A program made the position numbers and the translations under genes. This document shows, piece after piece, positions 1 through 8,694 of a stretch of DNA of 64,000 bases (within the stretch, counting starts at the first letter, position 1; each line of letters begins with the position of its first letter). The notes under the pieces are model-generated. The model was not told the origin of the DNA, ran no database searches, and was given only the letters and a program-made list of their open reading frames with translations. This DNA is from an uncultured Spirochaetales bacterium (GTDB lineage Bacteria; Spirochaetota; Spirochaetia; Sphaerochaetales; Sphaerochaetaceae), in contig CALXKL010000006.1 of the NCBI GenBank assembly GCA_944388965.1, positions 1 through 64,000 on the forward strand, read 5' to 3'.

Positions 1-267
1 TCATCTGTCCCTTCTCCTTCTGTTACCTCCTTTGGCTCTGTGGTACAGAAGGTGTTACCTAAATCGGGTTCAGATCAAAGTGCTACCGCTGTAATCTCCT
101 TCATTGAAGTAGAGATTGATTTTAAAGGTGTCTGAAGCATTACACTTGAATGAGTTGTTTATTGAGCGTGAGGACGGATCTGACCACCAGTGTCCCTCAT
201 TCTTTTTGGCAGAGATGTACTCGGATTTGTTCTTGTAGAGGATGATGCAAAACTTGTTATTGTCCGA
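1..267 (-). pseudogene. Broken protein-coding remnant at window edge
   Basis: On the minus strand an open frame runs from about 267 down to a TGA at 70-72 and reads like real protein, with segments such as NKFCIILYKNKSEYISAKK and FKINLYFNEGDYSGSTLI. From about 74 to 3 a different frame continues with plausible sequence (SEPDLGNTFCTTEPKEVTEG). In-frame TAA codons lie just upstream at 268-273. This pattern suggests a decayed gene, perhaps for a surface or lipoprotein-like product, broken by stops and a frameshift and cut by the window edge. No family is recognised. The base composition is clearly AT-richer than the chromosome further right, which fits an acquired region beside the insertion sequence. 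Confidence 0.35.
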
Positions 268-455
268 TTATTATCCAGGAGGAAGAATCTTATGAAACTG
301 ATGTTATAACAGTGCTTCCCATCTCATGGCTTCAACACATTCAGGCATCATAATCACATGCTTTGAGCGTTCAAAAACACGTACACGTTCGATGATAGAC
401 AGTACAAAAACGTACACGCTGTAACAGCTTATAAATAAACAATTTACTCTTAAAA

Positions 456-469
456 CACAAACTCCTCGT
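456..469 (+). repeat. IS left terminal inverted repeat
   Basis: CACAAACTCCTCGT matches the reverse complement of 2151-2164 exactly over 14 bp. It marks the left end of the insertion sequence. Confidence 0.85.
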
Positions 470-646
470 GAATTACGCCGATAGGAACGGCGGCTAAATC
501 GCCATCATTCATCATCGAATGCCCGTCCTCTGGTTCCGATGGGCCTTTTCGCCTGTCTTCAAACACCCCCAGATTGGGCAAGATCTCTGCCAGAATGCTT
601 CAGATAACGGATTTAGCCGATGGAAAAGGCTTGCAAAATCCTCGAT

Positions 647-668
647 ATTAACGTAATATTACGTTAAT
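647..668. promoter_or_regulatory. 22-bp perfect palindrome upstream of transposase
   Basis: The sequence is identical to its own reverse complement over 22 bases (core ACGTAATATTACGT) and lies just before the ribosome binding site AGGAGG of the transposase. As DNA it could be an operator. As RNA it would form an 11-bp stem that could limit read-through translation from outside promoters, a known way of restraining transposases. The role is inference; the symmetry is seen directly. Confidence 0.5.
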
Positions 669-683
669 AGAAGGAGGCTTTAC

Positions 684-2147
684 ATGCCCATACCAGAAGA
701 GATCAAGAGGATGCGTCCGAAAGGACTTTTCAAAGCGACCGAGGTCAGGCTCATCAGTGGGCACTATTACGTGTATGAGATCTCGTCCAGATGGGACGAG
801 AACAAGAGGAGGCCCCAGAAGACGACCGGCAGGTGCATAGGCAAGATCGTTCCGGGCGAAGGATTCATCGCCAACCAGTACTACATCAACACATATCATC
901 AACCGGGAACCGAGAGCCATGTAAGGCATTACGGGGCGGTCGAGACGCTGCGCCAGCTGGGTGCTGACATAGGAGAGGCTCTGAGGTATTCGTTTCCAGA
1001 CATCTGGCGGCAGATAGAGGTCCATGCCCTTCTGCGCCTCGTGTTCTCCAGCACGGGCAAGACCATGAAGTACGACTATGAGCACTCCTGGCTGAGCAAC
1101 GTGTATCCGGACATGGGGGTGTGCGACAGCTCCGTGAAGCGGATGCTGGAGAAGCTATCCATGAGACAGGATGCCATGGAGGATTTCATGAGGGGCTTCT
1201 GTCGCAAGGGGCACAAGCTCATATTCGACGGGACGTCCATCATGTGCAGCACATCGGACAGCCATGTGACAAAGGGGTACAACAGCAGGGCGCAGTACCA
1301 TGACCAGTACAGGCTGCTGTATGTCTTCGACAGGACATCGCGGGCACCCGTGTTCTACCGTGTGCTTCCAGGAAGGATGGTTGACAAGGCGGCATTCGTG
1401 GAGACGATAAGGCGCTGCAGCTGCCCGGATGCGATCATCATCGCGGACAAGGGCTTCCATTCCAAGGCGAACCTGTCCTACCTGATGGAAAAGAAGCTGC
1501 GCTTCATACTTCCATTGCAGGAGAACACGACCATGATTCCTCCCTCGTTCGACGAGCATGATGGAGACGGACGTTATGACGGGCGTTTCACCTACAGGGG
1601 AAGGAACATCTGGTACAAGGTCATCCCCACGGGAGACAGGGGCAACAGGATCTTCATCTACCAGGACGACTTCAGGAAGGCCGAATACAACCCGCTTTTC
1701 ACCGAGAGGCAGGAGAAGGAGTACGGTGAGGTTCCACTCACCGACAAGGACATCCTCTCCAACAGGAGAAGAGGAGTGTTCTCGTTCGTGAGCAACCTCG
1801 AGGGGAATGCGAAGGAAGTCTATCTGGACTACAAGGAGCGATGGGAGATAGAGAACTGCTTCGACTACATGAAGAACAGTGTCGTGAAGAAGCCGCTGTA
1901 TGCCCATGACAACGAGACCATCGATGCACAGTGTTTCATCAACCATGTCGCACTCATGTATTTCTACCGTCTGCTGAGGACGATGGACAAGTCTGGCCTG
2001 AAGGAGGAGTACTCCGCTGAGGAGATCATCAAGAGGGGCAACAACATCTACAAGATCTCGGAGTACATCGGCCACAAGCAGCTTACGGAGATGACGAAGG
2101 AGGATGCCGAGATCTTCAGACGTCTTGGTGTAACCCTATTGGCCTAA
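684..2147 (+). CDS. DDE transposase, IS1634/IS4 type
   Basis: This 487-residue transposase should catalyse cut-and-paste movement of the surrounding element. The catalytic triad is visible as D182 (LIFDGTS), D255 (IIADKGF) and E390. The last lies in an exact Y-(2)-R-(3)-E-(6)-K signature, Y383-R386-E390-K397, diagnostic of the IS4 superfamily. The N-terminal third is probably the end-binding part. The start ATG has AGGAGG just upstream and follows the 22-bp palindrome; the stop lies 3 bp before the right terminal repeat. No frameshift or internal stop is seen, so the protein should be functional. Confidence 0.9.
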   Translation: MPIPEEIKRMRPKGLFKATEVRLISGHYYVYEISSRWDENKRRPQKTTGRCIGKIVPGEGFIANQYYINTYHQPGTESHVRHYGAVETLRQLGADIGEALRYSFPDIWRQIEVHALLRLVFSSTGKTMKYDYEHSWLSNVYPDMGVCDSSVKRMLEKLSMRQDAMEDFMRGFCRKGHKLIFDGTSIMCSTSDSHVTKGYNSRAQYHDQYRLLYVFDRTSRAPVFYRVLPGRMVDKAAFVETIRRCSCPDAIIIADKGFHSKANLSYLMEKKLRFILPLQENTTMIPPSFDEHDGDGRYDGRFTYRGRNIWYKVIPTGDRGNRIFIYQDDFRKAEYNPLFTERQEKEYGEVPLTDKDILSNRRRGVFSFVSNLEGNAKEVYLDYKERWEIENCFDYMKNSVVKKPLYAHDNETIDAQCFINHVALMYFYRLLRTMDKSGLKEEYSAEEIIKRGNNIYKISEYIGHKQLTEMTKEDAEIFRRLGVTLLA

Positions 2148-2150
2148 AAG

Positions 2151-2164
2151 ACGAGGAGTTTGTG
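2151..2164 (-). repeat. IS right terminal inverted repeat
   Basis: ACGAGGAGTTTGTG is the exact complement of the left end at 456-469 and begins only 4 bp after the transposase stop codon. Confidence 0.85.
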
Positions 2165-2594
2165 ATAGGTATATAGCCTTACATAGTGTAAGGAATAGAT
2201 GCGACATCAGTTGCCAGCGCCTTTTCTCACCGGAAAAGAATCCTGATACACCTACATGACCTCGCTGACCTTGATGAAGTCCAAACTATCCGACATTTCC
2301 GGATAGTTGCCTCTTGAGAAAGAGCATTGCCCATAGCCATACATTATCAGCACAATCCAACACGGTGATGAAAAATCCGCTTGTCGACATATATTACGAA
2401 TGCATTCATCAGGCTAACAAAATACATCAATACGCATTTTTATTCATTTTTCATTCATATTTTCTTCCGCATTGTCCTTGACACCCACCTTGGCAATGGC
2501 AGAAACTGCACATGAGGGATCATCTTCACGACCAGAGTCAGCGACACGACCCAAGGCGACCTGGCCGCATCACGATCCCGCAAGGAGGCAGACC
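2165..2594. other. AT-rich intergenic stretch after the IS
   Basis: About 430 bases with no convincing gene. It contains a hairpin with a 9-bp stem and 7-base loop at 2284-2308 (AACTATCCG and its complement) that lacks a T-run. A TTGACA sits at 2478-2483 without a good -10 partner. The left part is AT-rich; composition returns to the chromosomal GC-rich pattern after about 2480. It probably carries the promoter of the TAXI receptor gene. Confidence 0.5.
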
Positions 2595-3560
2595 ATGAGA
2601 AAGACACTTGTACTGATCGCCGTCGTGGCGATGATACTCGCGATGCCGCTTGCCGCAGGCGGAGCCGGAGAAAGCGGAGGATCGCTGCGCTTCGGCACGG
2701 GCGGCGACCAGGGCACCTACTACGGATTCGGAAACGTCCTGGCACAGAGGATCTCGTCCGAGACCGACACCGCCGTCGTGGCGGTCGTCAGCGCCGGCAG
2801 CCAGGACAACATCGAGATGATGGACATGGGCAACTACCAGCTCGGCTTCGTCCAGACGGACGTCATGAGCTACGCCTACAACGGCACCAACCTGTTTGCT
2901 GGGATGGGAGCCGTCAGCGACTTCTCCACAGTCGCCGCCCTGTATCTCGAGCAGGTCCAGATAGTCACCCTCGATCCGTCGATCCAGACGGTCGCGGATC
3001 TCGAGGGCAAGACCGTATCCATCGGCTCGTCCGGCTCTGGAGTCTACTACAACGCCCTCGACATCCTGGCGGCCTACGGCCTTGGAGAGGACGACATCAA
3101 CCCGACATACCAGAGCTTCGGCGACAGCGTCGATGCCCTGCAGGACGGCAAGATCGACGCCGCGTTCGTCGTGGCAGGCGCCCCGACCGTTGCGGTCTCC
3201 ACCCTCGCCACCACGCACAAGGTCCATCTCGTGTCCATCGACGACGAGCACATGGATGCACTGCTGTCGGCATCCCCGTACTACACGCCGTACACCATCG
3301 ACGCATCGGTCTACAGCACGGCCGAAGACTGCCAGACCGTCGCCGTCGGTGCCGTCGTCATCGCCCGCGACGACGTGTCCGAGGATGCGGTCTACGATGT
3401 CGTGAGCACGATCTTCAACGACAAGGACACCATCGCCCAGAGCCACGACAAGGGCCGTGAGCTCGACCTCGACTTCGCAACGTCTATCACCACCGTCCCG
3501 TATCATCCGGGAGCCGCGAAGTACTTCGCCGAGCAGGGATACACGGTTCAGGTGAAGTGA
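2595..3560 (+). CDS. TAXI-family TRAP transporter solute receptor
   Basis: A 321-residue exported binding protein. The start ATG has GGAGG just upstream; an in-frame ATG at 2472 would add 41 residues without signal-peptide character. The signal peptide (residues 1 to about 21) ends in PLAAGGAGES, and the mature protein begins with RFGTGGDQGTYYGFGNVLA, the conserved opening of TAXI receptors, which bind small organic acids or amino acids and deliver them to a sodium- or proton-driven TRAP permease. The next gene encodes that fused permease. The ligand cannot be told from sequence; glutamate and other dicarboxylates are typical of the family. Confidence 0.9.
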   Translation: MRKTLVLIAVVAMILAMPLAAGGAGESGGSLRFGTGGDQGTYYGFGNVLAQRISSETDTAVVAVVSAGSQDNIEMMDMGNYQLGFVQTDVMSYAYNGTNLFAGMGAVSDFSTVAALYLEQVQIVTLDPSIQTVADLEGKTVSIGSSGSGVYYNALDILAAYGLGEDDINPTYQSFGDSVDALQDGKIDAAFVVAGAPTVAVSTLATTHKVHLVSIDDEHMDALLSASPYYTPYTIDASVYSTAEDCQTVAVGAVVIARDDVSEDAVYDVVSTIFNDKDTIAQSHDKGRELDLDFATSITTVPYHPGAAKYFAEQGYTVQVK

Positions 3561-3580
3561 CGGGGGCCCTCGTCGCCTAA

Positions 3581-3606
3581 GAGGGGGCTGCAAGAGCGGC
3601 CCCCTC
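3581..3606 (+). terminator. Hairpin between TAXI receptor and permease
   Basis: GAGGGGGC and GCCCCCTC form an 8-bp GC-rich stem around a 10-base loop, 20 bases after the receptor stop. No T-run follows, so it more likely protects the 3' end of the receptor mRNA or gives partial termination than full termination. This would yield more receptor than permease. Confidence 0.55.
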
Positions 3607-3632
3607 CTCTATTCTCTAGACTGGAGGAAGTT

Positions 3633-5636
3633 TTGAAAGAGAACAAGGACAAGGAATACATTGACGAATCAGTAGGTACCATGGCCGACGTCGAGGCCGT
3701 GATGAAGAAATACGACAGGGAGTCGAACGTAAGAATCTGGGAAGGGCTTCCCAGGACGATCATCCACTACCTGATGGCGGCGTTCGCCATCTACTGCATC
3801 ATAGACGCCATCTTCCTGACCACGCTGCAGGAGGTGCGCTACTCGGTCTTCATGGGCATGATCGTGCTTCTAGGCTTTCTCACGTTCCCGGTGAGGAAGG
3901 GAGTCGAGCGCGTCAACCACATGCCATGGTATGACATCATCATGATGGTCGTGGGCGCAGGGGCCTACTTCTTCTACGCCGCCAACGCCATGACGGTGAT
4001 CAGGATGTCGGCAAGGATCATGGCCGATCCGCTGTTCATGGTGGTCGGAGCGGTCGGCATCCTCGCGCTTGTGGAGCTGTGCCGCCGCTGCGTGGGTCTT
4101 CCCATACTGTGCGTCGCAGGCGCGCTGGTGATCTACACCCTTGCAAGCGGAATCGGGGTCACACAGCTGATCAGGACGCTCTTCTACACGGCCAACGGCA
4201 TCTTCTCCACCCCCGTCGGCGTCTGTGTGAAGTACATCGTCATCTTCATCATCTTCGGCGCGTTCCTGGAGCGCACCGGAGTCGCCGACTTCTTCATCCG
4301 CTTCGCCAACACGGCGGTCGGACGCTTCACCGGAGGACCTGCAAAGGTCGCGGTCGTGGCCTCCGCCCTCGAGGGCATGGCCTCGGGCTCCTCGGTGGCC
4401 AACACCGTCGGCTCCGGCTCGATCACGATCCCGATGATGAAGAAGATGGGCTACAGGCCGGAGTTCGCGGCCGCAGTCGAGGCCGCGGCCAGCACGGGAG
4501 GCCAGATCATGCCCCCGATCATGGGAGCGGCGGCCTTCCTCATGGCCGAATTCACGGGAATCCCGTACGGACGGATCGCAGTCATGGCCATCCTGCCGGC
4601 GGTGCTCTATTTCACCGGCATCTTCATCGCCGTGCACCTGGAGGCCAAGAGAAGCGGGATGCAGGGAATCCCCAGGGAGCACCTGCCCAAGGTGAAGGAC
4701 CTGCTCAAGGAGCTATACCTCCTGCTTCCCCTCATCGCACTGATCTATCTGGTGGGCACGAACACGTTCACCATGGCATACTCGGCCACGCTGTCCATCC
4801 TAGTCGCGATGGTCGTCGGCGTGATCCACAACATCGTCCCGCACTTCACGGCCACCACCGACGGAGGCGAGGAGGAGGAAGCCGGACAGAAGCCCGCCCT
4901 CTCCTTCCGCTGGATACTCGATGCGTTCGAGAACGGCGCCCGCAGCTCGATCACGGTCGTCGTCGCATGCGGAATCGCAGGCATCATCTCGGGCTGCATC
5001 ACGGTCACCGGACTCGCATCCATCCTGCTGGGCGCCATCGTGTCGCTGTCCCACGGCATCGTGATGATCGCCCTGGTGCTGACGATGCTGTGCTGCATCG
5101 TCCTGGGCATGGGCGTTCCGACGACCGCCAACTACTGCATCATGGCAGGCGTGTGTGCACCGATTCTGATAGCACTTGGAGTCGAGCCTGTGGCGGCCCA
5201 CTTCTTCGTCTTCTACTTCGGCATCGTCGCGGACATAACCCCGCCTGTGGCCCTGGCCGCATACGCGGGCAGCGCCATCGCGAAGTCGAATCCGATGAGG
5301 ACGGGACTCGTCGCAACGAAGCTGGCGATTGCCGCCTTCGTCGTGCCATACGTGTTCGCGTTGAACCCCGCGATGCTCTTCGTGAACGTTACAAGCGTGT
5401 TCGAGGTCTGCCAGATCTGCGTGACCGCGCTTCTGGGCATCTTCGGCATAGCCGCCGCGCTGAACGGCTACCTGGGCCGCCAGCTCGGCATCCTGACGCG
5501 GATCATACTCGCCGCCGCAGGACTGTGCATGGTCGTTCCCGGCACGATCACCGACATGATAGGACTCGTGGTCCTGGTGCTCGTGGTCGTCTACGAATAC
5601 GGCATGAAGCGCAAGAGCCAGATCGCGAAGGCCTGA
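3633..5636 (+). CDS. TRAP transporter fused permease (4TM-12TM)
   Basis: A 667-residue polytopic membrane protein of the TAXI-linked TRAP family in which the small DctQ-like and large DctM-like subunits are fused. The start is a TTG at 3633, chosen because GGAGG lies at 3623-3627 and the cytoplasmic N-terminus begins there. The conserved DctM core includes GMASGSSVANTVGSGSITIP, ASTGGQIMPPIMGAAAF and GMGVPTTANYCIMA. It works with the receptor encoded upstream to import an organic acid using an ion gradient. The gene ends just before a strong hairpin and is convergent with an ABC transporter. Confidence 0.92.
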   Translation: MKENKDKEYIDESVGTMADVEAVMKKYDRESNVRIWEGLPRTIIHYLMAAFAIYCIIDAIFLTTLQEVRYSVFMGMIVLLGFLTFPVRKGVERVNHMPWYDIIMMVVGAGAYFFYAANAMTVIRMSARIMADPLFMVVGAVGILALVELCRRCVGLPILCVAGALVIYTLASGIGVTQLIRTLFYTANGIFSTPVGVCVKYIVIFIIFGAFLERTGVADFFIRFANTAVGRFTGGPAKVAVVASALEGMASGSSVANTVGSGSITIPMMKKMGYRPEFAAAVEAAASTGGQIMPPIMGAAAFLMAEFTGIPYGRIAVMAILPAVLYFTGIFIAVHLEAKRSGMQGIPREHLPKVKDLLKELYLLLPLIALIYLVGTNTFTMAYSATLSILVAMVVGVIHNIVPHFTATTDGGEEEEAGQKPALSFRWILDAFENGARSSITVVVACGIAGIISGCITVTGLASILLGAIVSLSHGIVMIALVLTMLCCIVLGMGVPTTANYCIMAGVCAPILIALGVEPVAAHFFVFYFGIVADITPPVALAAYAGSAIAKSNPMRTGLVATKLAIAAFVVPYVFALNPAMLFVNVTSVFEVCQICVTALLGIFGIAAALNGYLGRQLGILTRIILAAAGLCMVVPGTITDMIGLVVLVLVVVYEYGMKRKSQIAKA

Positions 5637-5658
5637 ATCCAGACACATGTGCAATGAC

Positions 5659-5688
5659 ACGAAGGGGACCCATGCAGGTCCCCTTCGT
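5659..5688. terminator. Bidirectional hairpin terminator
   Basis: A 12-bp perfect stem (ACGAAGGGGACC and complement) with a 6-base loop CATGCA sits between the convergent permease and ABC ATPase genes. The T-tracts are weak on both sides. Confidence 0.65.
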
Positions 5689-5709
5689 CGTATCCGTCGG
5701 CGTTGCCGG

Positions 5710-6462
5710 TCACTGTCCGTAGCCGGAAAGAAAGCGTCGCGTCCTCTCATTCGCCGGATCGGTGAAGAGCGAATCACCCTCGCCCTCCTCGACCACGAGG
5801 CCGCCGTCCATGAACATGACCTTGTCGGAGATCCCCTTCGCGAAATCCATCTCGTGCGTCACGACCACCATCGTCATGCGCTCGCTCCTCAGATCCCTTA
5901 TGACGGAAAGGATCTCCTTGGTCAGCTCCGGATCCAGTGCGCTCGTGGGTTCGTCGAAGAAGAGTATCTCGGGGTCCATGGCAAGGGCGCGCGCGATGGA
6001 CACGCGCTGTGCCTGGCCGCCGGAAAGCTGGCAGGGGTAGCTGGAGGCCTTGTCCTCCAGACCCATCTTCCGCAGCAGCTCCATCGCCTTCACCTCGCTC
6101 TCATCGCGTCCTCTCTTCAGCACGGCGCGCTGGGCCTCCGTGATGTTCCTGAGCACCGAGAAATGAGGAAAGAGGTTGAAGTTCTGGAACACGAGCCCCG
6201 TCTTCCTTGCGATAGGCTGTCCGTTCGCCCTGTCGTAGACACACCCCTCGGAGCCGTCGTGGAACAGCGTCAGCCCGTCCACCACGAGGCTTCCTCCATC
6301 CGCCCTCTCCAGCTGGGTGACGATCCTCAGCAGGGTGCTCTTCCCGCTGCCGGAAGGACCTATCACGGACAGAACCTGGGCACGATCCAAGGTGAACGAC
6401 ACGCCCTTGAGCACCTCGAGCCCCGAAAACGACTTTCTTATGTCATGCGCTTCAAGCATCAT
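5710..6462 (-). CDS. Polar amino acid ABC transporter ATPase
   Basis: A 250-residue ATPase of the GlnQ/HisP type that powers import by the adjacent permease. Walker A is GPSGSGKST (about residues 35-43), the signature is LSGGQAQR, Walker B is ILFFDEPTSALDPEL, and the switch histidine is in VVVTHEMDFA. Length is normal for the family. The start ATG follows GGAGG at a good distance; a second ATG directly follows it. It is the last gene of a three-gene operon (binding protein, permease, ATPase) transcribed leftward and ends at a shared hairpin. Confidence 0.93.
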   Translation of the reverse strand: MMLEAHDIRKSFSGLEVLKGVSFTLDRAQVLSVIGPSGSGKSTLLRIVTQLERADGGSLVVDGLTLFHDGSEGCVYDRANGQPIARKTGLVFQNFNLFPHFSVLRNITEAQRAVLKRGRDESEVKAMELLRKMGLEDKASSYPCQLSGGQAQRVSIARALAMDPEILFFDEPTSALDPELTKEILSVIRDLRSERMTMVVVTHEMDFAKGISDKVMFMDGGLVVEEGEGDSLFTDPANERTRRFLSGYGQ

Positions 6463-6474
6463 GCCGATTCCTCC

Positions 6475-7110
6475 TCACCTGTAGTACGCCAGCTTCCTCT
6501 CGATCAGGTCGAAGACCTTGCTCACGATGAAGTTCATGACGAAATAGAAGACTCCGGCGACGAAGATCGGGACGGTCGAGAACTCGCGGGCCGATGCGTT
6601 CTGCGCCACGCGGAAGAGCTCCGCCACGCCGATCGTCTGCGCCAGCGCCGTGTCCTTGACCAGTGTTATGACCTCGTTGCCCAGGGATGGAAGTATGCGC
6701 TTGACCACCTGTGGCAGAATTATGAAGAAGAAGGTGTGGGCCTTCGAGAAGCCCAGCACCCTGCATGCCTCGTACTGTCCCTTCTCCATCGACTGCAGCC
6801 CCGAGCGGTAGATCTCGGCGAAGTACGCGCTGTAGTTCACCACATAGGCGATGATGACGGCGGTGAACCTGTCGTACGACACGCCGAATATGTAGAACGG
6901 GGCGAAGTAGACGAAGATCAGCTGGAGGATGAGGGGCGTACCCCTCATTATCTGTATATACAGGTCCACCAGCGCCCTGAGGATACGACTGCGGCTCATC
7001 CTGCCACGGGCCACGACGAAGCCCAGCGGCAGGGAGAAGACGAGCGTCAGGAAGAATATCCTCAGGCTGGTGAGCGTGCCCTCCAGCATGAGGCCCAGCA
7101 TCTGGACCAT
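6475..7110 (-). CDS. Polar amino acid ABC transporter permease
   Basis: A 211-residue inner-membrane permease of the HisM/GlnP family with about five membrane segments. The conserved LYIQIMRGTPLILQL and the EAA-type loop EACRVLGFSKAHTFFFIILP are visible. The start at 7110 is chosen because its ATG overlaps the stop of the binding-protein gene in a TGATG arrangement, implying translational coupling; an upstream start would add 12 basic residues inside the previous gene. It probably acts as a homodimer with the ATPase encoded downstream. Confidence 0.92.
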   Translation of the reverse strand: MVQMLGLMLEGTLTSLRIFFLTLVFSLPLGFVVARGRMSRSRILRALVDLYIQIMRGTPLILQLIFVYFAPFYIFGVSYDRFTAVIIAYVVNYSAYFAEIYRSGLQSMEKGQYEACRVLGFSKAHTFFFIILPQVVKRILPSLGNEVITLVKDTALAQTIGVAELFRVAQNASAREFSTVPIFVAGVFYFVMNFIVSKVFDLIERKLAYYR

Positions 7111-7916
7111 CACTTGCCGACCACGGTTATGTCGGCGCCGAACCACTTGACGGCGATCCGGGCAAGCGTACCGTCGGCCGCCATGTCGTCAAGGGCTCCC
7201 TGCACTGCGTCGCGCAGCGCCACATCCCCCTTCCTGAACCCGATTCCGTACTCCTCGTCGGCGAGGGTCTGGGAGAGGATCCTGAAGTCCTTGCCGCTCC
7301 TGTTGATGTTGTCGTTTGCGACCAGAAGGTCCATGACCACGGCATCGACGCCGCCGATCTCCAGGTCCATGAGTGCCGTGAGGTTCTCCTTGAACTGGAT
7401 GATCTCGCCGATCGAGTCGGCGAAGCCGGGGGTGTCCTCGATGGCGCTCTCCGCGCTGGATCCGGCCTGCACGCCGACCGATGCACCGGCCAGGTCGTCA
7501 AGGGTCTGCACACTCGAGGATGCGTTCACGACCACGACCTGCGCGTTCTTCACATACGGGTCGGAGAACAGGAGGTTCTCCCTCCTCTCCTCGGTGATGG
7601 TGAAACCGTTCCACAGGCAGTCGATGTTGCCTGTCATCAGCTCCTGCTCCTTGCTGTTCCAGTCGATCGGCTGGCACACGAGCTCCACGCCAAGGCGGGC
7701 GCATACTTCACGTGCACAGTCTATGTCGAAGCCGACGATCTCGCCGTTCTCGTCACGGTAGCCCATCGGCGGGAACGAGTCGTCGAGACCGAGGACGAAG
7801 CGTCCGCTTTCGACCACGTCGTCAAGCGACGTGTCCACGCCGTCCTCGGAAGCACCGCCTGCGAACAGTACGCAGGATGCCAGCAGAACGGCAAGTATCA
7901 TCAACCCCTTTCTCAT
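7110..7916 (-). CDS. Amino acid ABC transporter binding lipoprotein
   Basis: A 268-residue family 3 solute-binding protein. The signal peptide contains a lipobox-like LLASC followed by VLFAGGASEDG. The mature part has typical motifs: LGLDDSFPPMGYRDENGEIVGFDIDCA, WNGFTITEERRENLLFSDPYV and GVQAGSSAESAI. It should capture a polar amino acid outside the inner membrane and feed the downstream permease and ATPase. The start ATG has GGGAGG upstream. The exact ligand cannot be decided from sequence alone; cystine, glutamine and general polar amino acids are all possible. Confidence 0.92.
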   Translation of the reverse strand: MRKGLMILAVLLASCVLFAGGASEDGVDTSLDDVVESGRFVLGLDDSFPPMGYRDENGEIVGFDIDCAREVCARLGVELVCQPIDWNSKEQELMTGNIDCLWNGFTITEERRENLLFSDPYVKNAQVVVVNASSSVQTLDDLAGASVGVQAGSSAESAIEDTPGFADSIGEIIQFKENLTALMDLEIGGVDAVVMDLLVANDNINRSGKDFRILSQTLADEEYGIGFRKGDVALRDAVQGALDDMAADGTLARIAVKWFGADITVVGK

Positions 7917-7947
7917 TGTCCATACCTCCCTTTGAGAAGATGCAACC

Positions 7948-7976
7948 AGTGTAGCAACATCGTGTGTGCATGAAAA
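7948..7976 (-). promoter_or_regulatory. Putative promoter of amino acid ABC operon
   Basis: On the minus strand TTTTCA (7971-7976) and TACACT (7948-7953) are separated by exactly 17 bases, each matching four of six sigma-70 consensus positions. Transcription would begin near 7941, about 25 bases before the binding-protein start. Confidence 0.4.
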
Positions 7977-8102
7977 GTGCATCTTTATTCATTTTCGTGT
8001 TTTTCCCAGGTGAAGGTCTCATATCGGAAAGATTTCACACGGCATTCTGGAAATCTTCCAACTCTTCTGATAACCTCCATCCCCGTAGGAGGACGACCCC
8101 GC

Positions 8103-8690
8103 TTGAAGAAGAAGGACCACCTCGCCCTGGCACGCCACCTTCTGGCCATGTGCGACGATCGAGGACTGCATGCCCACAGGAGCGCGTTCCTGCTGGGTTC
8201 GGTCGAGCCGGACCTGAACTGGTTCACGTATCTCAGGGGCCTGAGAAGCGGCAAGAAGCTGCACGGCCACAACGCCGAGAACAGCGCAGGGCACATCCTG
8301 CGCGCAACATGCCGGCTCATGAACCGCGGGCTCGAGAGCAGCTGGGACTACTTCACCCTCGGTGCGCTGCTGCACTACGTCGCGGACACGTTCACCTCGG
8401 TGCACAACAGCTTCAACGACATGAGCGTCAAGGACCACCTGGCATACGAGATGAAGCTGCACGACCACCTGATGGAGCGCCTTGCATCGCCGCACTCCGT
8501 CACATCGCTGACGATCCCCTACTCGCTGATCTGCCACCTCAAGGAGATGCACAGGGACTACAGCGCCCATGAGCCGAGCGTCGAGAACGACGTGGAGCAC
8601 ATCATCCGCTCCTGCGCGACCATCCTGTTCTGGGCGCTCAGATGCCTGTCCGCCGAAGAGGAGACAGTGTTCAGCTACCAGGCGATCTGA
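8103..8690 (+). CDS. Zinc-dependent phospholipase C-like protein
   Basis: A protein of about 195 residues resembling the zinc-dependent phospholipase C / S1-P1 nuclease fold family. His and Asp residues that could bind metal are arranged as HLALARHLL, LLGSVEPDLNW, HGHNAENS and LGALLHYVADTFTSVHN. The preferred start is TTG at 8103, with AGGAGGA at 8087-8093; the frame stays open further upstream but that part lacks family similarity. No signal peptide is seen, so it may be cytoplasmic, unlike secreted clostridial toxins. It stands alone and converges with avtA only 4 bp away. The substrate is unknown. Confidence 0.7.
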   Translation: MKKKDHLALARHLLAMCDDRGLHAHRSAFLLGSVEPDLNWFTYLRGLRSGKKLHGHNAENSAGHILRATCRLMNRGLESSWDYFTLGALLHYVADTFTSVHNSFNDMSVKDHLAYEMKLHDHLMERLASPHSVTSLTIPYSLICHLKEMHRDYSAHEPSVENDVEHIIRSCATILFWALRCLSAEEETVFSYQAI

Positions 8691-8694
8691 CGCC

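Larger units (their letters stand above)
456..2164 (+). mobile_element. Complete IS1634/IS4-type insertion sequence
   Basis: The element is bounded by perfect 14-bp terminal inverted repeats, CACAAACTCCTCGT at 456-469 and its complement at 2151-2164, and carries one transposase gene. The length of 1709 bp and the YREK-type transposase fit the IS1634/IS4 group. The bases directly outside the ends (TAAAA on the left, ATAGG on the right) do not form an obvious target duplication, so the insertion may be old, recombined, or have slightly different true ends. A 22-bp palindrome lies between the left end and the gene. The transposase frame is intact, so the element may still be active. Confidence 0.85.

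Noticed and set aside
364-418. Repeated ACGTACACG near 370 and 405 as a CRISPR-like or iteron repeat
   Set aside because: Only two short copies exist with no regular spacing or further units.
4079-5722. 547-codon plus-strand open frame over the TRAP permease
   Set aside because: It overlaps the permease in another frame, is rich in Arg, His, Gly and Pro, and shows no domain. Such long shadow frames are common in GC-rich DNA. The same applies to other long antisense frames, for example over glnN, the RND pump and the hybrid regulator.
5647-7761. 704-codon plus-strand frame opposite the amino-acid ABC operon
   Set aside because: It lies entirely antisense to three well-supported genes, and its composition is that of a shadow frame.
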